Source: Blasia pusilla
Lineage: Eukaryota > Marchantiophyta > Marchantiopsida > Blasiales
NCBI GenBank assembly: GCA_050084515.1
Contig: CM114271.1
Span: 34,410,001-34,474,000, forward strand
Direction: 5' to 3'
DNA: 64,000 nucleotides
Positions 62,845 to 64,000 of this stretch are shown here, one piece after another; the first letter of the stretch is position 1; each line of letters opens with the position of its first letter. The notes beneath the pieces were generated by a model. The model was not told the DNA's origin and searched no databases. It saw only the letters and a program-made list of their open reading frames with translations. A program made the position numbers and the translations under genes.

Positions 62845-64000
62845 TGCACTTACCCTAGACTTCCGAACTCTTGCTCTACTTTGTCGTCTTCATGAGTGTT
62901 GCATGCCCTTATGAGCGGAGAGGCGAGTCCCTCTATGCTCCACATTCTCTCTTCTCCACCTCCGCTCGCATCCTCTAATGGACTTCCGCGCTCGTTGCAA
63001 TTTTGAAATTTGAATCTCGCGGTTGGCGATGGATTAGACGGAGCTAGGGAGGTGTCTTGAGAGGCAGATTAGAGTTAGGATTTTCGGGAAATTTTCTACT
63101 CCTTTTGCCGTGGCTTCCCACGCTTGGATGGGCCTTGGTATAGCACTTACGCGCTCGGGGTTTGATAGGTTCCTACTTTGCGCTTTCAATTTGTAGATGT
63201 GGCCGCAAGTTGTACAATATAGATTGTCTTGAATTTGGTGACATTCAAGGTAAGCGGGGATGGGCTGTTATTTGGAGTCCGCATAGAGAGTGAATTCCCA
63301 TCCGAGGTCTGCAAAGAGATCACAATACTCGAGTTGAGTACTTATAGACACAAATTTTAAACAAATGCTCCGTAGTCCATGACACGATTTTCACAATAAC
63401 ATTTCATTATGCATGTCAGTCTTACATTGTGTAGACCAGAGAAGCTTTCGCTCTTATAGTTAAGAGTTGGAGGTCACAAAACTATTTGCACATTGACGAC
63501 CACGCCTTCATGCCTGCGCGTTTTTTGAATCACCTTAGCTGCATGTGGGTTTGGCTTGGCCGCCAAACCCCTGGAGTCTGGGGATTGAACTTTGGATGGC
63601 TATATAGGTGTTTGCAGTCGTTTCTTTGCATATGAGGCTTTACCCTTATTCTCTTTTTTTTTGGGTCTCTTGCGTTGGTACTGTGGGGACCCTTGGGGTT
63701 TTATTATGACATCCTTGGTTTTGCCGTAGCCCTCGAGAGGCTCAAGAAATAACCTTTGTTTGATCTCGGAGCTTCTCCTCTAGTAGGAAGAGAATCCCTC
63801 CGCACGTCGCGGAAGTCTACAACATCTAAGGGATTGTATTAAGTGCCCCAAGGAGGGCAAACATCCATATGAGACTTTCTCCAAGCACTTAAGCATATGC
63901 AATCCTCTTGAGACATTGGAGACAAAGGGGAGCTCTCTAAACGCTCTGCATATGGCGCCTTTACAACATAATGCTTCTCCAACGACACAACTCTAGAGAT
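62843..64000. other. CT-rich then mixed DNA, no gene recognised
   Basis: Composition is higher in GC than the preceding 6 kb. No open frame of note and no motif that I can name. It may be the start of another element or genic island continuing beyond the window. Confidence 0.4.

Overview
This window looks like nuclear chromosome sequence from a land plant or a close streptophyte relative. Three intron-bearing plant-type genes sit among decayed transposons and AT-rich DNA. A block of inserted mitochondrial DNA carries cox1 and cox3 pieces still attached to group I and group II introns. That combination suggests bryophyte-grade mitochondrial DNA, but I cannot name the organism from sequence alone.

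Layout. About 1-6 kb is a GC-balanced island holding a six-exon secreted alpha/beta-hydrolase (2522-4614). About 6-15 kb is AT-rich and decayed; it holds a GC-richer patch near 12.1-12.7 kb, Helitron-like ends near 13.8 and 14.0 kb, and a four-copy ~110-bp tandem repeat (14.10-14.53 kb). 15.18-20.76 kb is a nuclear insertion of mitochondrial DNA (NUMT) with cox1, cox3, nad2, atp4, a maturase fragment, tRNA remnants and intron domains, bracketed by an imperfect inverted repeat. 21.34-23.76 kb is a diverged satellite array with a period near 180 bp and an inverted last unit. 24.5-25.6 kb is a reverse-transcriptase-family relic.

26.2-33.0 kb is a seven-exon gene for a plastid-type trigger-factor-like protein, including a 20-nt micro-exon. 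34-50.5 kb is AT-rich, with a hAT transposase relic on the minus strand (36.7-39.0 kb), simple repeats and more Helitron-like ends. 50.6-54.6 kb is GC-rich and carries a class II DAHP synthase gene. 56.5-60.0 kb is an autonomous-type Helitron relic (Rep plus helicase) on the minus strand. The last 2 kb is CT-rich with CCCTAAC motifs and no recognisable gene.

The host genes are independent single loci. DAHP synthase opens the shikimate pathway in plastids, the trigger-factor-like protein is probably plastid-targeted, and the hydrolase has a secretory signal. I found no operon-like cluster, CRISPR array or clear new multi-gene system. The most notable items are the intron-retaining NUMT, the satellite array, the micro-exon gene with twin intronic hairpins, and the set of Helitron remains.
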